A stretch of 64,000 bases of DNA. It comes from Duganella sp. BuS-21. Its GTDB lineage: Bacteria; Pseudomonadota; Gammaproteobacteria; Burkholderiales; Burkholderiaceae_D. The notes below the pieces were generated by a model. That model was not told the DNA's origin. It saw only the letters and a list, made by a program, of their open reading frames with translations, and searched no databases. This document shows, in pieces, positions 54,302 through 63,519 of the stretch. Every line of letters begins with the position of its first letter. The stretch's first letter is position 1. Position numbers and translations under genes: made by a program. The DNA is taken from the NCBI GenBank assembly GCA_041874725.1, contig CP097466.1, forward strand, positions 5,952,001 to 6,016,000, given 5' to 3'.

Positions 54302-55585
54302 TCAAAGGCTGGTCGGATGGGAGGCCCATTCTACCGGATTGCGCGTGCGCCGCCGCGCGAACCACCACAATCCCGGCAGCTGCAGCAACACCAGCACCAG
54401 GAACGCCGCCTGGTAAGCCTGGGCCGGATAATGCCCGAGCAAATCGGGCCGCCAGCAGCCGACCATTATCCCGAAGCCGGCCTGCACCGCGAACGCGCCG
54501 AGGAAGATCAGCAAATTCAAACAGGTGGCCGCGCGCCCGCTCAGCGCGCCGGGCAGGCTCTGGGCGACGATCGCGTACTCGATCCCGGTCACCGTGCCCA
54601 CCAGCGTAAACAGCACCGACAGCAGCTGGTAGCTGGGCCGCCAGTTGAACACAAAGCCCAGCTGCACCAGCACGAACAAGCTCACCCCGGCCGCCGCCAC
54701 GCTGATCGGCCGCACACCGCGCCGGCCGGCCCACTCGGTGACCATGCCCACCGCGATGGCGCCGAAGATCACCGCCGCCATGCCCAGGTACAGCAGATAG
54801 CCGACCGCCGCCTCCGAGTAGCCGGCGACGTCGCCCAGCCAGCGGCTGATCCACAGGCCCTGGATGCCGAAAAACACCGTGTGCGGAATCAGCACCAGCG
54901 CCGCCGTCTCGCGGAACGCCGGATGACGGTAGACGGCGGCCATCGCCTCCAGCAGCGCCGGCTTGCGGCCGCCGCCCGCATGCGGCTGCGGCGGCGCCAG
55001 CGCGCGGATCAACACGCCGGTCAACGCGGCGGCCGCCGCCAGCCACAGGAACAGGCCGCGCCAGTCCATATAGTGCAGCGCCAGCCGCACCGGCAAGGTG
55101 GCCGCCGCCGCCCCGAGGCCGCCCACGGCGATCAGATAGCCCTGCACCGACGGCAGCCGCGCTGGCGCGATCCAGGTCGAAATCGCCTTCACCGCCGACA
55201 TGAAGCAGCCGCCCAGCCCGAGGCCGATCAGCGCGCGCGCCACCAGCAGCTGGGTGAAGCTCTGGCCGCCGGCGAACGCCAGCGCGCCGACGCCGGCCAG
55301 CAGCAGCATCGGCAGCTGCAACCGGGCCGGCCCCCAGCGGTCAAGCGCGATGCCGACCGGCAGCTGGACCAACGCAAAGGCCAGGAAGAAAGCGCTGGTC
55401 AGCAGGCCAAGCTGGCCGGGTGTGAGCGCCAGCGCCGCTACCAGTTGCGGCGCCAGCGTGGCGTTCACGGTGCGCATCAGGCTCGATAAAAAATGCCCGA
55501 GCGCGAACGGCAGGAACACCAGCACAAACAGCGCCCACCCGGACCGCGACGGTGCGGCCGGCGTCGGCTGCAATGAATCGCGCAT
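54302..55585 (-). CDS. MFS transporter
   Basis: 427 residues with 12 predicted transmembrane helices. LTSAFFLAFALVQLPVGIALDRWGPARLQLPMLL is the typical helix 2-3 loop motif of the major facilitator superfamily; the second half repeats this with VGMVTEWAGRRGVRPI. Inner-membrane; direction and substrate not predictable. It lies 9 bp after the KamA-type gene and 7 bp before the dioxygenase gene, so it is expected to move a substrate or product of this operon. Confidence 0.86.
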   Translation of the reverse strand: MRDSLQPTPAAPSRSGWALFVLVFLPFALGHFLSSLMRTVNATLAPQLVAALALTPGQLGLLTSAFFLAFALVQLPVGIALDRWGPARLQLPMLLLAGVGALAFAGGQSFTQLLVARALIGLGLGGCFMSAVKAISTWIAPARLPSVQGYLIAVGGLGAAAATLPVRLALHYMDWRGLFLWLAAAAALTGVLIRALAPPQPHAGGGRKPALLEAMAAVYRHPAFRETAALVLIPHTVFFGIQGLWISRWLGDVAGYSEAAVGYLLYLGMAAVIFGAIAVGMVTEWAGRRGVRPISVAAAGVSLFVLVQLGFVFNWRPSYQLLSVLFTLVGTVTGIEYAIVAQSLPGALSGRAATCLNLLIFLGAFAVQAGFGIMVGCWRPDLLGHYPAQAYQAAFLVLVLLQLPGLWWFARRRTRNPVEWASHPTSL

Positions 55586-55594
55586 GACGCCCGC

Positions 55595-57049
55595 CTAGGC
55601 CGCGTTGTGCGTATCGCAGCCCGAGGACGGCGACGCCGAAGAAGACGATGCCGACGCCTGCCCGCCGCCCTCCTGCCGCGCCGCCATCAGCGGAATCACC
55701 TTGCGCGCGCCGGGCGCCTCGGTGCCTACGCCGGCACCCGACTCGCTGCGCGCCCCACCCTCCTCCTCAAAGAAAAACTTGTCCTTGCCAAACGCCGGTT
55801 TCAACTGATCCATCCAGGTCGCCTGCGGATCGAACTTGGCATAGAACGGCTTGCGCACCCAATCCGGATTGCGCGCCTGCAGGAACTGCAGCGCGAACAC
55901 CTGCTCACCGCCGATGGTCGCAATCCCGTCGATCACCACCTTGCCGGGGAAGGCGCTCATCGACGGCCCGCGCACGGTGCGCGACAGGCCGGACACCATC
56001 TGGTACGCCGCCTGGAAAATCTCATGCGCGCGCGCCAGCGGCAACTGGAAATACTCGCGCGGCCCGGTATCGCGCTCGACGAACATATAGTAGGGAATCG
56101 CCCCCAGCCGCACGCCGGTCTGCCACAACTCGGCCCACGAGGCCGGATCTTCGTTGATGTGGCGGATCAGCGGCCCTTGCATGCGCAAGGTGGCGCCGGT
56201 GCCGACGATGCGCTTGACCGCCTGCTGCGCGATCTCCGGCCGCAGCTCCACCGCGTGGTTGTAGTGGCCCATGATGGCCATGTTCTTCCCGGCCTTCACC
56301 ACCCGCTCGAACAGCCGCAATAAATCGTCGGCATCGCGGTCCGAGACGAAGCGCTGCGGCCAGTACGCCACCGACTTGGTGCCGATGCGGATGTTCTGGA
56401 TATGCGCCAGATCCGGCGCCAGCAGCGGCTCGATATACGCCTCCAGCGAGCGCGTATTCATGATCAAGGGATCGCCGCCGGTGATCAGCACATCGGTCAC
56501 CTCCGGATGCATGCGCAGATACGACGCCAGCTGGTGCGACTCCTTGGCGTCGAACTTCATATCGTCCATGCCGACGAACTGCGGCCAGCGGAAGCAGAAG
56601 GTGCAATATGCGTGGCAGGTCTGCCCCGAACTGGGAAAGAACAGCACCGTCTCCTTGTACTTGTGCTGCAGGCCCTTGAGCGGCGCATCGTTCACGCGCG
56701 GCACGTTGTGCGTCATCTGCCCGGCCGGATGGGGATTCATGCGCATGCGGATGCGCCGCACCAGCGCCACCAGCGCCGGCTGGTCGGCCTTGCCCAGCAC
56801 CAGTTCCTTCAGGCGCGCGTAGTCGTCCGGCGCCAGCATGTCGCGGTGCGGGAAGGTCAGGCGGTAGATCGGATCGTCGGGAATATTATTCCAGTCGATC
56901 AGGTGATCGAGCACGTACTCGTTGGTGCGGAACGGCAGCACATGCGACACCACCTGCACCGCTTCCTGCAGGTCGGGCGGTATCCACTCCCATTGGCGCG
57001 AGTGGGAGATCGTCTGGCGGATAAACGGCTTGAATTTGGGCGCATCCAT
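55595..57049 (-). CDS. KamA-family radical SAM protein (lysine 2,3-aminomutase-like)
   Basis: 484 residues. Radical SAM cluster Cys145, Cys149 and Cys152 in CHAYCTFCFRW; DVLITGGDPLIMNTRSLEAYIEPLL and GMSAFPGKVVIDGIATIGG are further family segments. Lysine 2,3-aminomutases make beta-lysine with SAM and PLP, but family members also act on other amino acids, and EpmB is a shorter relative (~340). The C-terminal ~50 residues (EEEGGARSESGAG...SSSASPSSGCDTHNAA) are low-complexity and unusual. First gene of the leftward operon with MFS, dioxygenase and FAH. Confidence 0.88.
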   Translation of the reverse strand: MDAPKFKPFIRQTISHSRQWEWIPPDLQEAVQVVSHVLPFRTNEYVLDHLIDWNNIPDDPIYRLTFPHRDMLAPDDYARLKELVLGKADQPALVALVRRIRMRMNPHPAGQMTHNVPRVNDAPLKGLQHKYKETVLFFPSSGQTCHAYCTFCFRWPQFVGMDDMKFDAKESHQLASYLRMHPEVTDVLITGGDPLIMNTRSLEAYIEPLLAPDLAHIQNIRIGTKSVAYWPQRFVSDRDADDLLRLFERVVKAGKNMAIMGHYNHAVELRPEIAQQAVKRIVGTGATLRMQGPLIRHINEDPASWAELWQTGVRLGAIPYYMFVERDTGPREYFQLPLARAHEIFQAAYQMVSGLSRTVRGPSMSAFPGKVVIDGIATIGGEQVFALQFLQARNPDWVRKPFYAKFDPQATWMDQLKPAFGKDKFFFEEEGGARSESGAGVGTEAPGARKVIPLMAARQEGGGQASASSSSASPSSGCDTHNAA

Positions 57050-57183
57050 GATCGGGTCCTCTTGTCGGTGGCGGAAAACCCCATGCTAGGCCGCGCGTCG
57101 CAACCCAGTTTTGCGCGAACGCAACTCTTTAAATTGCCGGCGGCGTACAGTTTGATCTGTCATCCACCCCACCGGAGTTATCC

Positions 57184-57630
57184 ATGAAAACCTTTGCCGC
57201 CATTGCCTTCGCTGTGATTTCCCTGCCCGTCCTCGCCGCCGAGCCGACTGAAAAAGACGCCATCGCCATGGCCGAAAAAGGCGCCGCCTTCATCAAGGCC
57301 AACGGCCAGGAAGCCTTCATCAAAAAGATCGCCGCCAAGGATCCCGAGTACCTGCAAGGCGCGCTGTACGTCGACATCCGCGACCTCAAGACCGGCATCG
57401 TGCTGGCGCACCCGGTCAACCCCTCCATCGTCGGCAAGGACCTGACCGACATCCCCGACGCCAGCGGCAAGAAGTACCGCCGCGAGATCATCGAACTGGC
57501 CGCCAAACAAGGCCACGGCTGGGTCGACTACCAATACAAGCATCCCACCACCGGCAAGATCGAACCGAAAACCACCTACATCCTGCGGGTCGGCGACGTC
57601 GTGCTGGAAGCCGGCATCTACAAAAAATAA
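57184..57630 (+). CDS. periplasmic single-Cache domain protein
   Basis: 148 residues with signal peptide [19 protein letters not shown] (cleavage near 19). The body is a single Cache (sCache_2-type) domain: [84 protein letters not shown]. It has no transmembrane or output domain, so it is a free ligand-binding module. GGAG precedes the start. 25 bp downstream begins a chemoreceptor gene, which suggests a partner role. Confidence 0.86.
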   Translation: MKTFAAIAFAVISLPVLAAEPTEKDAIAMAEKGAAFIKANGQEAFIKKIAAKDPEYLQGALYVDIRDLKTGIVLAHPVNPSIVGKDLTDIPDASGKKYRREIIELAAKQGHGWVDYQYKHPTTGKIEPKTTYILRVGDVVLEAGIYKK

Positions 57631-57655
57631 ACCGCCGTCCGCCCAGGAGCCCGTC

Positions 57656-59332
57656 ATGCTGAACACCATGCTGAACAAACTGCGTATCGGTCCCAAACTG
57701 CTGCTGGCCCCCATGCTGGTGCTGCTGCTGTTGATTGCCACCGCCGCCGCCGCCTACGTCGGCATGGTGCGCCAGAACGCCTCGCTGGAAAACCTGGTGC
57801 AGGTGCGCGCCGCGCGCCTGAAAGCCACCGCCGACGTCAGCGGCGAAGCGCGCTACGCCCACGCCCACATCTACCAGTTGCTGGCGTGGGTCAACGGCAG
57901 CTTCGCCCAATCCCGCCTCGACGCGCTGGGCCAGCAAATCAAGCAGCGCCACGCCGCCATCGACGCCGAACTGCGCCAGCTCGACGCGCTGGCCGATCCG
58001 GCGCAGCGCAAGATCGTCGCCCAATCGCTGCAGGCGCTGGCCGCCTACCGCAAGGCGGTGCTGCAAACCATGGACATGGCGCAGATGGACCAGAGCATCG
58101 CCACCAACGCGATGGCCATCGCCGAAAAACAATTCCTGCTGCTGAACGAACAGCTGGCGCAGCTCTCGGCCATGGAAAAGCGGCTCAGCGAACAGGCCCA
58201 CGCGCAGGCCAAGGACGACTTCCACACCCTCAACACCGGCATGCTGGCGATGGTGCTGCTGTCGATCGCGCTGTCGATCAGCGTGACCATGACGCTGCGC
58301 GGCGCCATGCTGCGCGACATCCGCGCCATCGCCGACGTGGTGGTGGCGCTGGCCGCCGGCCGCCTGGCGGCCGGGCGCGCCAACCAGGGCCGCGACGAAA
58401 TCGCCGACACCGCGCGCATGCTCGACCAGACCATGGCCAACCTCACGCAAACGCTCACCACCATCCTCGGCGCGGTGCGCTCGATCGACACCGCCGCGCG
58501 CGAAATCGCCACCGGCAACCTCGATCTGTCGACCCGCACGGAAATGCAGGCCAGCTCGCTGGAGCAGACCGCCAGCGCCATGGACAGTCTGACGCAGGCG
58601 GTGCAGGCCAACGCCGCCAACGCGCGCCAGGCCTGCCAGCTGGCCGCCGGCGCCAGCGACCTGGCGCAGCACGGCGGCGCGGCCATGGAGGATGCGGTGC
58701 AAACCATGGCCTCGATCCGCGCCAGCTCGCGCCAGATCGTCGACATCATCGCCGTCATCGACGGCATCTCGTTCCAGACCAATATCCTGGCGCTGAACGC
58801 CGCCGTCGAAGCGGCGCGCGCCGGCGAGCAGGGACGCGGCTTCGCCGTGGTGGCCTCGGAGGTGCGCACCCTGGCGCAGCGCTCGGCCGCCGCCGCCAAG
58901 GAAATCAAGACCCTGATCGCCGCCTCGGTCGCCACCATCGACGCCGGCAGCGCCACCGTGCAGCAGGCCGGCGAACGCATGGGCGGCATCGTCGTCGCCG
59001 TGCAGCAGGTCAACGACGTCATCGCCCGCATCAGCGCCGCCAGCGCCGAGCAGGCGCAGGGCATCGCCGAGGTCAATCAGGCGGTGGCACAGATGGACGA
59101 TGTGACGCAGCAGAATGCCGCGCTGGTCGAGCAGGCCGCAGCGGCCGCCGCCAGCCTGCAGGACCAGGCCGGCCACCTGTCGCAGGCGGTGTCGGTGTTC
59201 AAGCTGGAGCCGCCCGCCGCCGTCCCGGCCGACTCAGCCCCGGTGCGGCTTGCTCAAAAAACGCGAGCCGGCCGCCACGAAACGCCACGGCAACTCCATC
59301 GCCTTCGAGATGCCGATGCGCGTGCCGGCTAG
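57656..59332 (+). CDS. methyl-accepting chemotaxis protein
   Basis: 558 residues; CAGGAG precedes the ATG. Transmembrane helix ~13-33, a ~150-residue periplasmic four-helix-bundle region, TM2 ~195-218, a HAMP-like segment (~220-270), and the signalling domain with the hairpin tip [38 protein letters not shown]. No C-terminal NWETF. The last 33 codons run antisense over the 3' end of the glycosylase gene (99 bp overlap), so the natural C-terminus may be shorter. With the adjacent Cache protein it could sense a small ligand. Confidence 0.9.
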   Translation: MLNTMLNKLRIGPKLLLAPMLVLLLLIATAAAAYVGMVRQNASLENLVQVRAARLKATADVSGEARYAHAHIYQLLAWVNGSFAQSRLDALGQQIKQRHAAIDAELRQLDALADPAQRKIVAQSLQALAAYRKAVLQTMDMAQMDQSIATNAMAIAEKQFLLLNEQLAQLSAMEKRLSEQAHAQAKDDFHTLNTGMLAMVLLSIALSISVTMTLRGAMLRDIRAIADVVVALAAGRLAAGRANQGRDEIADTARMLDQTMANLTQTLTTILGAVRSIDTAAREIATGNLDLSTRTEMQASSLEQTASAMDSLTQAVQANAANARQACQLAAGASDLAQHGGAAMEDAVQTMASIRASSRQIVDIIAVIDGISFQTNILALNAAVEAARAGEQGRGFAVVASEVRTLAQRSAAAAKEIKTLIAASVATIDAGSATVQQAGERMGGIVVAVQQVNDVIARISAASAEQAQGIAEVNQAVAQMDDVTQQNAALVEQAAAAAASLQDQAGHLSQAVSVFKLEPPAAVPADSAPVRLAQKTRAGRHETPRQLHRLRDADARAG

Positions 59333-59821
59333 CACCTCAATATCCACGCCGGCGCCGGCGGCCGGCAATAGCTGAAACGGCGGCGCAGCCAGCGGCAGCG
59401 CGTTGTGCGCGCGCGTCACGCCCAGCGCCTGCGCCAGCCGCCCCGGTCCGGCGCACAGCAGGCGCACATCGTCCAAACCGCGCCGCGCGCGCATCCGCGC
59501 CAGCCCGGCCGCGTCGTCGAGCGGCTCCAGCGCGCGGATCAGCACCCCGGCGCCGTGGCCCGGCTCGCGGCAGACGAAGTTCAGGCACCAATGCAGGCCG
59601 TGCGAGCGGTACACATAAGCGTGGCCCGGCGGACCGAACATGGCGAAATTGCGCGGCGTCTCGCCGATGAAGCAATGCGAGGCCGGCTCCGCGCGGTCGT
59701 AGGCCTCGGTCTCGACGATGCGCCCGCCCACGCCGTCCACCAGCAAGGTCACGCCGATGAGTTGCCGCGCCACCAGTTCCGCAGGCGCGTTGAAATCGAT
59801 ACCAGCCAGAGTCGTCGTCAT
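59234..59821 (-). CDS. DNA-3-methyladenine glycosylase (Mpg/AAG family)
   Basis: 195 residues. [19 protein letters not shown] holds the catalytic Glu; [22 protein letters not shown] and VLIRALEPL follow, as in AAG-type monofunctional glycosylases. Excises alkylated purines and hypoxanthine. Full length for the family (~195-200). Tail-to-tail 99-bp overlap with the chemoreceptor gene. Confidence 0.92.
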   Translation of the reverse strand: MTTTLAGIDFNAPAELVARQLIGVTLLVDGVGGRIVETEAYDRAEPASHCFIGETPRNFAMFGPPGHAYVYRSHGLHWCLNFVCREPGHGAGVLIRALEPLDDAAGLARMRARRGLDDVRLLCAGPGRLAQALGVTRAHNALPLAAPPFQLLPAAGAGVDIEVLAGTRIGISKAMELPWRFVAAGSRFLSKPHRG

Positions 59822-60007
59822 GCGTCTATTCTAAATGCCAATCTGAACCGAACGATCACGAAAATCGTGCAAAATGCATATCGGTTCCCGGCAATTCGCG
59901 ACAAAATATGGCCGTCGGCGTAGAAAATCGCCACAAATTCACGCAACCGGGGCCGGCTTGCGGCGATAATCGAGGGTACGATTGCCCTTGCCCTAGAAAT
60001 AATCACA

Positions 60008-60874
60008 ATGACCACAGCAGCTGCCCAAGCCTTGCCAACAGAAAACGCGGTGGAAGACGCGCTGATGCGTTCCATCCGTATTCCGCCCCGGCCCAGCCTG
60101 CTCGTCGACCTGCAGCGCGAGTTGGCCCAGGCCGATCCCTCGCCGCGCCAGATCGCGCGCATCATCGGCAACGACGTCGGCATGTCCGGCGCCCTGCTCA
60201 AGCTGGCCAATTCGCCGTTCTTCGGCGCCGCCCGCAAGGCCAAGTCGGTCGAGCAGGCCATCAACTTCCTCGGCATCAACCAGTGCGCGGCCCTGCTGAC
60301 CGGGCTGCTGGCGCGCCAGGCCATCGACGGCAACGAGGCCGACCTCAACGCCTTCTGGGAAATCTCGGCGCGGCGCGCCCAGGCGCTGGTGTTCACCTCG
60401 CGCAAGCTGCGCATCGCCCCGCCCGATATCGCCCACACCTTCGGCCTGTTCTGCGACATCGGCGTGCCGCTGCTGATGAACCGCTTCGCCGACTACGCCG
60501 ACACCTACGAGCAAGCCTGCAACGACCCGGTGCAGCTGTTTACCGCCGTCGAAGACCAGTGCTACAGCACCAACCACGCCGCCATCGGCTGCCTGCTGGC
60601 GCGCAACTGGGGCTTGTCGCCCGACGTCTCCTGGGCCATCCTGCTGCACCACGACTACCGCGTGCTGGACGACCCGGCCACCGACGACGCCATCCGTTCG
60701 CTGGTGGCGCTGTCGGTGCTGGCCGAAAAAGGCATCCAGCGCCTGCACGGCCACAGCACCTCCTACGAATGGGACAAGGGCGGCGACGCCGCTTGCCGCC
60801 ACCTCGGCCTGAGCGAGGATGAAACCGAAGACCTGCTCGAAGAACTCAACGAAACCTTCCACACCGAACGATAA
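60008..60874 (+). CDS. HDOD-domain protein
   Basis: 288 residues. The HDOD domain (~30-230) has IRIPPRPSLLVDLQREL, RQIARIIGNDVGMSGALLKLANSPFFG and AIGCLLARNWGLSPDVSWAILLHHDY; a His/Asp pair typical of HD-GYP catalysis is absent. HDOD proteins act as signalling scaffolds in cyclic-di-GMP or chemotaxis pathways. The 186 bp upstream hold no gene; a short CACGA-AAA-TCGTG dyad lies there. Followed 14 bp later by the DUF2863 gene. Confidence 0.88.
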   Translation: MTTAAAQALPTENAVEDALMRSIRIPPRPSLLVDLQRELAQADPSPRQIARIIGNDVGMSGALLKLANSPFFGAARKAKSVEQAINFLGINQCAALLTGLLARQAIDGNEADLNAFWEISARRAQALVFTSRKLRIAPPDIAHTFGLFCDIGVPLLMNRFADYADTYEQACNDPVQLFTAVEDQCYSTNHAAIGCLLARNWGLSPDVSWAILLHHDYRVLDDPATDDAIRSLVALSVLAEKGIQRLHGHSTSYEWDKGGDAACRHLGLSEDETEDLLEELNETFHTER

Positions 60875-60888
60875 GAAGCAAAGCCAAT

Positions 60889-62082
60889 ATGCCGAAAAAT
60901 AAGCGCCCCGTCCCGCGCAAATCCGCCACCTCGCCTGAAGCCAAGGACGAGCAAAACACCCACGAACTGTGCACCCTGGCGCTCGACCTGGCCGACGAAT
61001 CGGCCGGCGCCGACATCATCGCCGCCGCCACCCGCGCCGAGCTGGCGCAGAAGCACATCGACTTCCAGCGCCTGCTGCGCCGCCTGCTGGCGCAAGGCAA
61101 GGATGAGGTACTGTACGGCGCCATCGAACTGGCGCGCGACGAATCTCTGGACGGCTACCGCTACCTGCGCGCCGCCATCGAGGAAGGCGCGGCCAACCTG
61201 CTGCTGCGCCGCGAGGGCGCGCCGGAAATGGAAATCGACGCCTTCGCCATCCCGGTATTCGTGCGCAGCCAGGGCGGGCTCGACCCGGCCGCCGACTTCC
61301 AGGACGGCGCAGCCTACGACGCCCTGCTGGCCAGCTTCACCGAAGCCGGCCTGGAAAGCCCGAAAGCCAAGGTGGTGCTGGTCAGCCACGCCTACGACGC
61401 CGGCGAAATCGAACGCATCAGCTACGGCCAGCTGCACGCCATGCTGCGTGAAGCGGTGCACTCGCTGACCGAAAAGAAAATCGCCGCCGCCCCGGCGCTG
61501 GAGCGCAGCATGCAGCACGGCTGGTCGGCCACCAGCTTCGACGCCGGTGACAGCGCGGTCGAGCTGCGCTTCCTGCTCGGCTTCTCGCTCAAGCGCGCCG
61601 ACGACCCGTTCTACAAAGTGCCGGCCGGCGACAAAGCCGCCGACGCCTACTTCGCCAAACGCGCCGAAGCCTACCAGCAATGGACCGAGGCCTACGGCCC
61701 GCTGGTGGCGCGCTGCCTGGGCCGCGCGCGCGGCGCCGACCAGGAATTGTCGCTCAGCTTCCAGTACCAGGACCTGTTCTTCGGCGCCCGCGCCCAGGCC
61801 CAGTCCGAATACGAGATGCTGCAGCTGCTGTCCGAGCTCAACCAGGCGCTTGAGGGCCAAGGCCAGGATCCGGCCCAGGTCCAAGCCGTGATCGGCCCGG
61901 CCGACGAGGACGAGGAAGCGCTGCTGCGGGTGCGCCTGAGCGTCGGCGACACCGTGCTGGCCAGCGCCGACAAGCCGCACGACGACGCCGCCGACCTGGC
62001 CTTGGCGCTGGAAGACCTGGCCGACGCCCTGTCCACTCTGGGCCTGACCGACATCGCGGTCTCGGAACACCCGCTCGATTAA
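60889..62082 (+). CDS. DUF2863-family protein
   Basis: 397 residues with basic N-terminus MPKNKRPVPRKSATSP and no signal peptide. Alternating helices and strands, acidic overall; family is largely confined to Burkholderiales, and no function is known to me. Conserved-looking segments: IDFQRLLRRLLAQGKDEVLYGAIELA, IPVFVRSQGGLDP, YGQLHAMLREAV, LEDLADALSTLGLTDIAV. Expected cytoplasmic. It probably shares a transcript with the HDOD gene. Confidence 0.82.
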   Translation: MPKNKRPVPRKSATSPEAKDEQNTHELCTLALDLADESAGADIIAAATRAELAQKHIDFQRLLRRLLAQGKDEVLYGAIELARDESLDGYRYLRAAIEEGAANLLLRREGAPEMEIDAFAIPVFVRSQGGLDPAADFQDGAAYDALLASFTEAGLESPKAKVVLVSHAYDAGEIERISYGQLHAMLREAVHSLTEKKIAAAPALERSMQHGWSATSFDAGDSAVELRFLLGFSLKRADDPFYKVPAGDKAADAYFAKRAEAYQQWTEAYGPLVARCLGRARGADQELSLSFQYQDLFFGARAQAQSEYEMLQLLSELNQALEGQGQDPAQVQAVIGPADEDEEALLRVRLSVGDTVLASADKPHDDAADLALALEDLADALSTLGLTDIAVSEHPLD

Positions 62083-62096
62083 CAGCGATTTCCTGT

Positions 62097-62125
62097 TTGA
62101 CAGGCGCCCACGAGCCGAGGATACT
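62097..62125 (+). promoter_or_regulatory. sigma-70 promoter of the TPR lipoprotein gene
   Basis: TTGACA (62097-62102), 17-bp spacer, GATACT (62120-62125). A perfect -35 and a 4-of-6 -10. It sits 77 bp before the ATG at 62202. Confidence 0.6.
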
Positions 62126-62201
62126 TTCCTGAACGCGGAACGCAGATTCCGCAGCCTGGTGCGGTGCAGGCCTTGTGCTCCGCAGCAAAGGGAGACATGT
62201 C

Positions 62202-63392
62202 ATGAAAGCCTGGGCCCTGTTCCTGTGCGCCGCCGCGATGCTAGGCATCAGCGGTTGCGCCAGTCAAACCGTGGCGCTACAAGCGCCGCGTCAGCAATTG
62301 TTCCACGACCAGTTATTCCAGCCGCCCAGCACGCCGGTCGACACCACCAACGTGTTCGCCCTCAGCCCGGCCATGCGCGACTACGTGCGTTACGAGATCG
62401 GCAACCCGGCCGCCGGCAAGGACGTGCGCCGCATGCTGTTCGACGCCCTCTACCGGCGCGACAAGCTGCAACTCGAATACGATTCGGCCATCACCCGCAA
62501 CGCCGCCCAGACCTTCGAGGCGCGCGCCGGCAACTGCCTGTCGCTGGCCATCATGACCGCCGCCCTGGCGCGCGAGCTGAACCTGCCGGTGCAATTCCAG
62601 CAGATCGAGGTCGATGAAGTCTGGAGCCGCGCCGGCAACCTGTATTTCGCCAGCAACCACGTCAACCTGTCGCTGGGCCGGCCGCACACCGAGCGCAATC
62701 CCTACCTGGCCTACAGTGCCGACACCGCCAACGCGCTGACGGTCGACTTCATCCCGGTGCCGCCCAAGGCCCGCGAAAACGCCCGACCGCTGACCGAGAC
62801 CGCCATCGTCGCCATGTTCCTCAACAACCGCGCCGCCGAACTGCTGGCGGCCGGAAAAATCGACGAGGCCTACTGGTCGGTGCGCAAGGCCACCGAGGTC
62901 GACCCGCAATTCCTCAACGCCTACAACACGCTGGGCGTGATCTACCAGCACCACGGCAACGCCGCCGCCGCCGAGCAGGTGCTGCGCTACGCCCACTCGC
63001 AGGGCCCCAACAACACCATCTTCCTGGCCAACCTGGCCATGACGCTGGAAAACAACCACCAGCCCGAGGAAGCGGCCGTGCTGCGCACCCGCCTGGCCGA
63101 ACTGGAACCATATCCGCCGTTCTACTTCTTCCACCAGGGTCAGGAAGCCATGAAGCTGGGCGACTACGCGCGTGCCCGCAAGCTGTTCGAGCGCGAGCTG
63201 GAACGGGTGCCGGAATACCACGAATTCCACTTCTGGCTGGCGGTGGCCAACTACCACCTGGGCAACCTGCGCGCGGCCGACAGCCATATGGCGCTGGCGC
63301 AGAAAAACAGCACCACGCGCGGCGACCACGACCTGTATGCGGCCAAGCTCGACCGCATCCGCGCCTACGAGGCGCAGTTGCGCGCAAAATAA
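62202..63392 (+). CDS. TPR-repeat lipoprotein with transglutaminase-like segment
   Basis: 396 residues from the ATG after GGAGACATGTC. Lipobox LGISGC gives lipidation at Cys19. Residues ~95-170 hold GNCLSLAIMTAALARELNLPVQF, which resembles the Cys-bearing core of bacterial transglutaminase-like folds; the C-terminal half has at least four TPR units (AYWSVRKATEVDPQFLNAYN, GVIYQHHGNAAAAEQVLRYAH). Outer-membrane or periplasmic face location expected. Function unknown; possible scaffold or peptidase-like role. Confidence 0.8.
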   Translation: MKAWALFLCAAAMLGISGCASQTVALQAPRQQLFHDQLFQPPSTPVDTTNVFALSPAMRDYVRYEIGNPAAGKDVRRMLFDALYRRDKLQLEYDSAITRNAAQTFEARAGNCLSLAIMTAALARELNLPVQFQQIEVDEVWSRAGNLYFASNHVNLSLGRPHTERNPYLAYSADTANALTVDFIPVPPKARENARPLTETAIVAMFLNNRAAELLAAGKIDEAYWSVRKATEVDPQFLNAYNTLGVIYQHHGNAAAAEQVLRYAHSQGPNNTIFLANLAMTLENNHQPEEAAVLRTRLAELEPYPPFYFFHQGQEAMKLGDYARARKLFERELERVPEYHEFHFWLAVANYHLGNLRAADSHMALAQKNSTTRGDHDLYAAKLDRIRAYEAQLRAK

Positions 63393-63438
63393 GGCGGCAG
63401 CAGTGGTATGCTGAAACTGGCTGAAGTTTGCCGTTTGC

Positions 63439-63467
63439 TTGACACTTAGTTGCAAACACGCAACAAT
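63439..63467 (+). promoter_or_regulatory. putative sigma-70 promoter of the truncated lipoprotein gene
   Basis: TTGACA (63439-63444), 17-bp spacer, AACAAT (63462-63467), 53 bp before the ATG at 63520. Perfect -35, weak -10. Confidence 0.5.
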
Positions 63468-63519
63468 TGCAAGCAAATCAAGCTGCACCTATTTCGCCGC
63501 ACACCACAAGGATTCCGTC

